From Sphingomonadales bacterium (GTDB taxonomy: Bacteria > Bacteroidota > Bacteroidia > UBA7662): a DNA stretch of 5,975 nt. The translations under genes and the position numbers were made by a program. The stretch spans positions 1-5,975 of the forward strand of contig VHBD01000093.1 of NCBI GenBank assembly GCA_016872125.1. Reading direction: 5' to 3'. Below the pieces are notes generated by a model that was not told the origin of the DNA, did not search any database, and saw nothing but the letters and a program-made list of their open reading frames with translations. This document shows positions 5,847 to 5,975 of this stretch, piece by piece (within the stretch, counting starts at the first letter, position 1; every line of letters begins with the position of its first letter).

Positions 5847-5975
5847 ATGACCAACATAAACTTATTTAAACCGAAGACCATGACCTATTTGGCATTGAAT
5901 ATGCGTTGGAAGCGCAAGAGCTTGGGATGGACCCAGGAAGAATTGGCAGAACGCTTGGGGGTGGGGCGATCGGTG
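5847..5975 (+). CDS. XRE/Cro-CI-type helix-turn-helix regulator, N-terminal fragment
   Basis: The first 43 codons of a gene cut by the window end, starting ATG at 5847. An ATG at 5880 (Met12) is a possible later start. Residues about 19-43 have the opening of an HTH_3 domain: MRWKRKSLGWTQEELAERLG followed by VGRSV, that is the R-x-x-x-x-x-W/LTQEELAxxLGV pattern of helices 1 to 3. Such proteins bind operator DNA as dimers. The part that would show a partner domain (for example a LexA/S24-like peptidase) lies outside the window. The 5' region (5754-5846) is A/T-rich, with TAATTTAG at 5828-5835 as a weak -7-like site. Divergent placement from the tRNA makes self-regulation possible but untested. 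Confidence 0.85.
   Translation, partial: MTNINLFKPKTMTYLALNMRWKRKSLGWTQEELAERLGVGRSV

Noticed and set aside
1..5975. CRISPR array, insertion sequence, transposase or phage attachment site
   Set aside because: No spaced short repeats, transposase motifs or terminal inverted repeats were found. The tRNA is intact, and no direct repeat of its 3' end was noticed in the window.

Overview
The window (about 48% GC by eye) looks like a chromosomal segment from an aquatic member of the Bacteroidota. The grounds are a C-terminal type IX secretion (T9SS) sorting domain on the first protein, start codons without Shine-Dalgarno sequences, Bacteroidota-type TAnnTTTG promoter elements, a tRNA gene without encoded CCA, and a proteorhodopsin-family pump next to a laminarinase-like glycoside hydrolase. 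Genus and species cannot be read from the sequence.

Layout. Positions 1-2156 (+) hold the 3' part of a large secreted protein. It has three, and probably at least four, tandem glucan-binding-like modules, then a regulatory-like and dockerin-like module, a cohesin-like beta domain, and a T9SS type A sorting domain. A strong terminator follows at 2215-2244. Positions 2393-3166 (+) encode a complete seven-helix proton-pumping rhodopsin, ended by a second strong terminator. On the minus strand, positions 5589-3224 form a two-gene unit: a small exported DUF1566/FISUMP-like (C-type-lectin-fold) protein, then a GH16 beta-glucanase with an N-terminal jelly-roll module and a C-terminal dockerin-like module. 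Further right are tRNA-Arg(ACG) on the minus strand (5653-5726), an AT-rich divergent intergenic region, and the first 43 codons of an XRE-type helix-turn-helix regulator (+), cut by the window end.

How the parts may fit together. The 713-residue protein and the GH16 enzyme carry the same tail module, 151 and 152 residues long and alignable almost without gaps. In the binding protein it is followed by a cohesin-like domain and a T9SS signal. In the enzyme it is the extreme C-terminus, with no T9SS signal. This suggests, as inference only, a dockerin/cohesin-style arrangement in which a T9SS-anchored, glucan-binding surface protein retains a GH16 enzyme. The rhodopsin is an independent transcription unit. 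It would add light-driven proton-motive force in a cell that also feeds on algal or plant beta-glucans.
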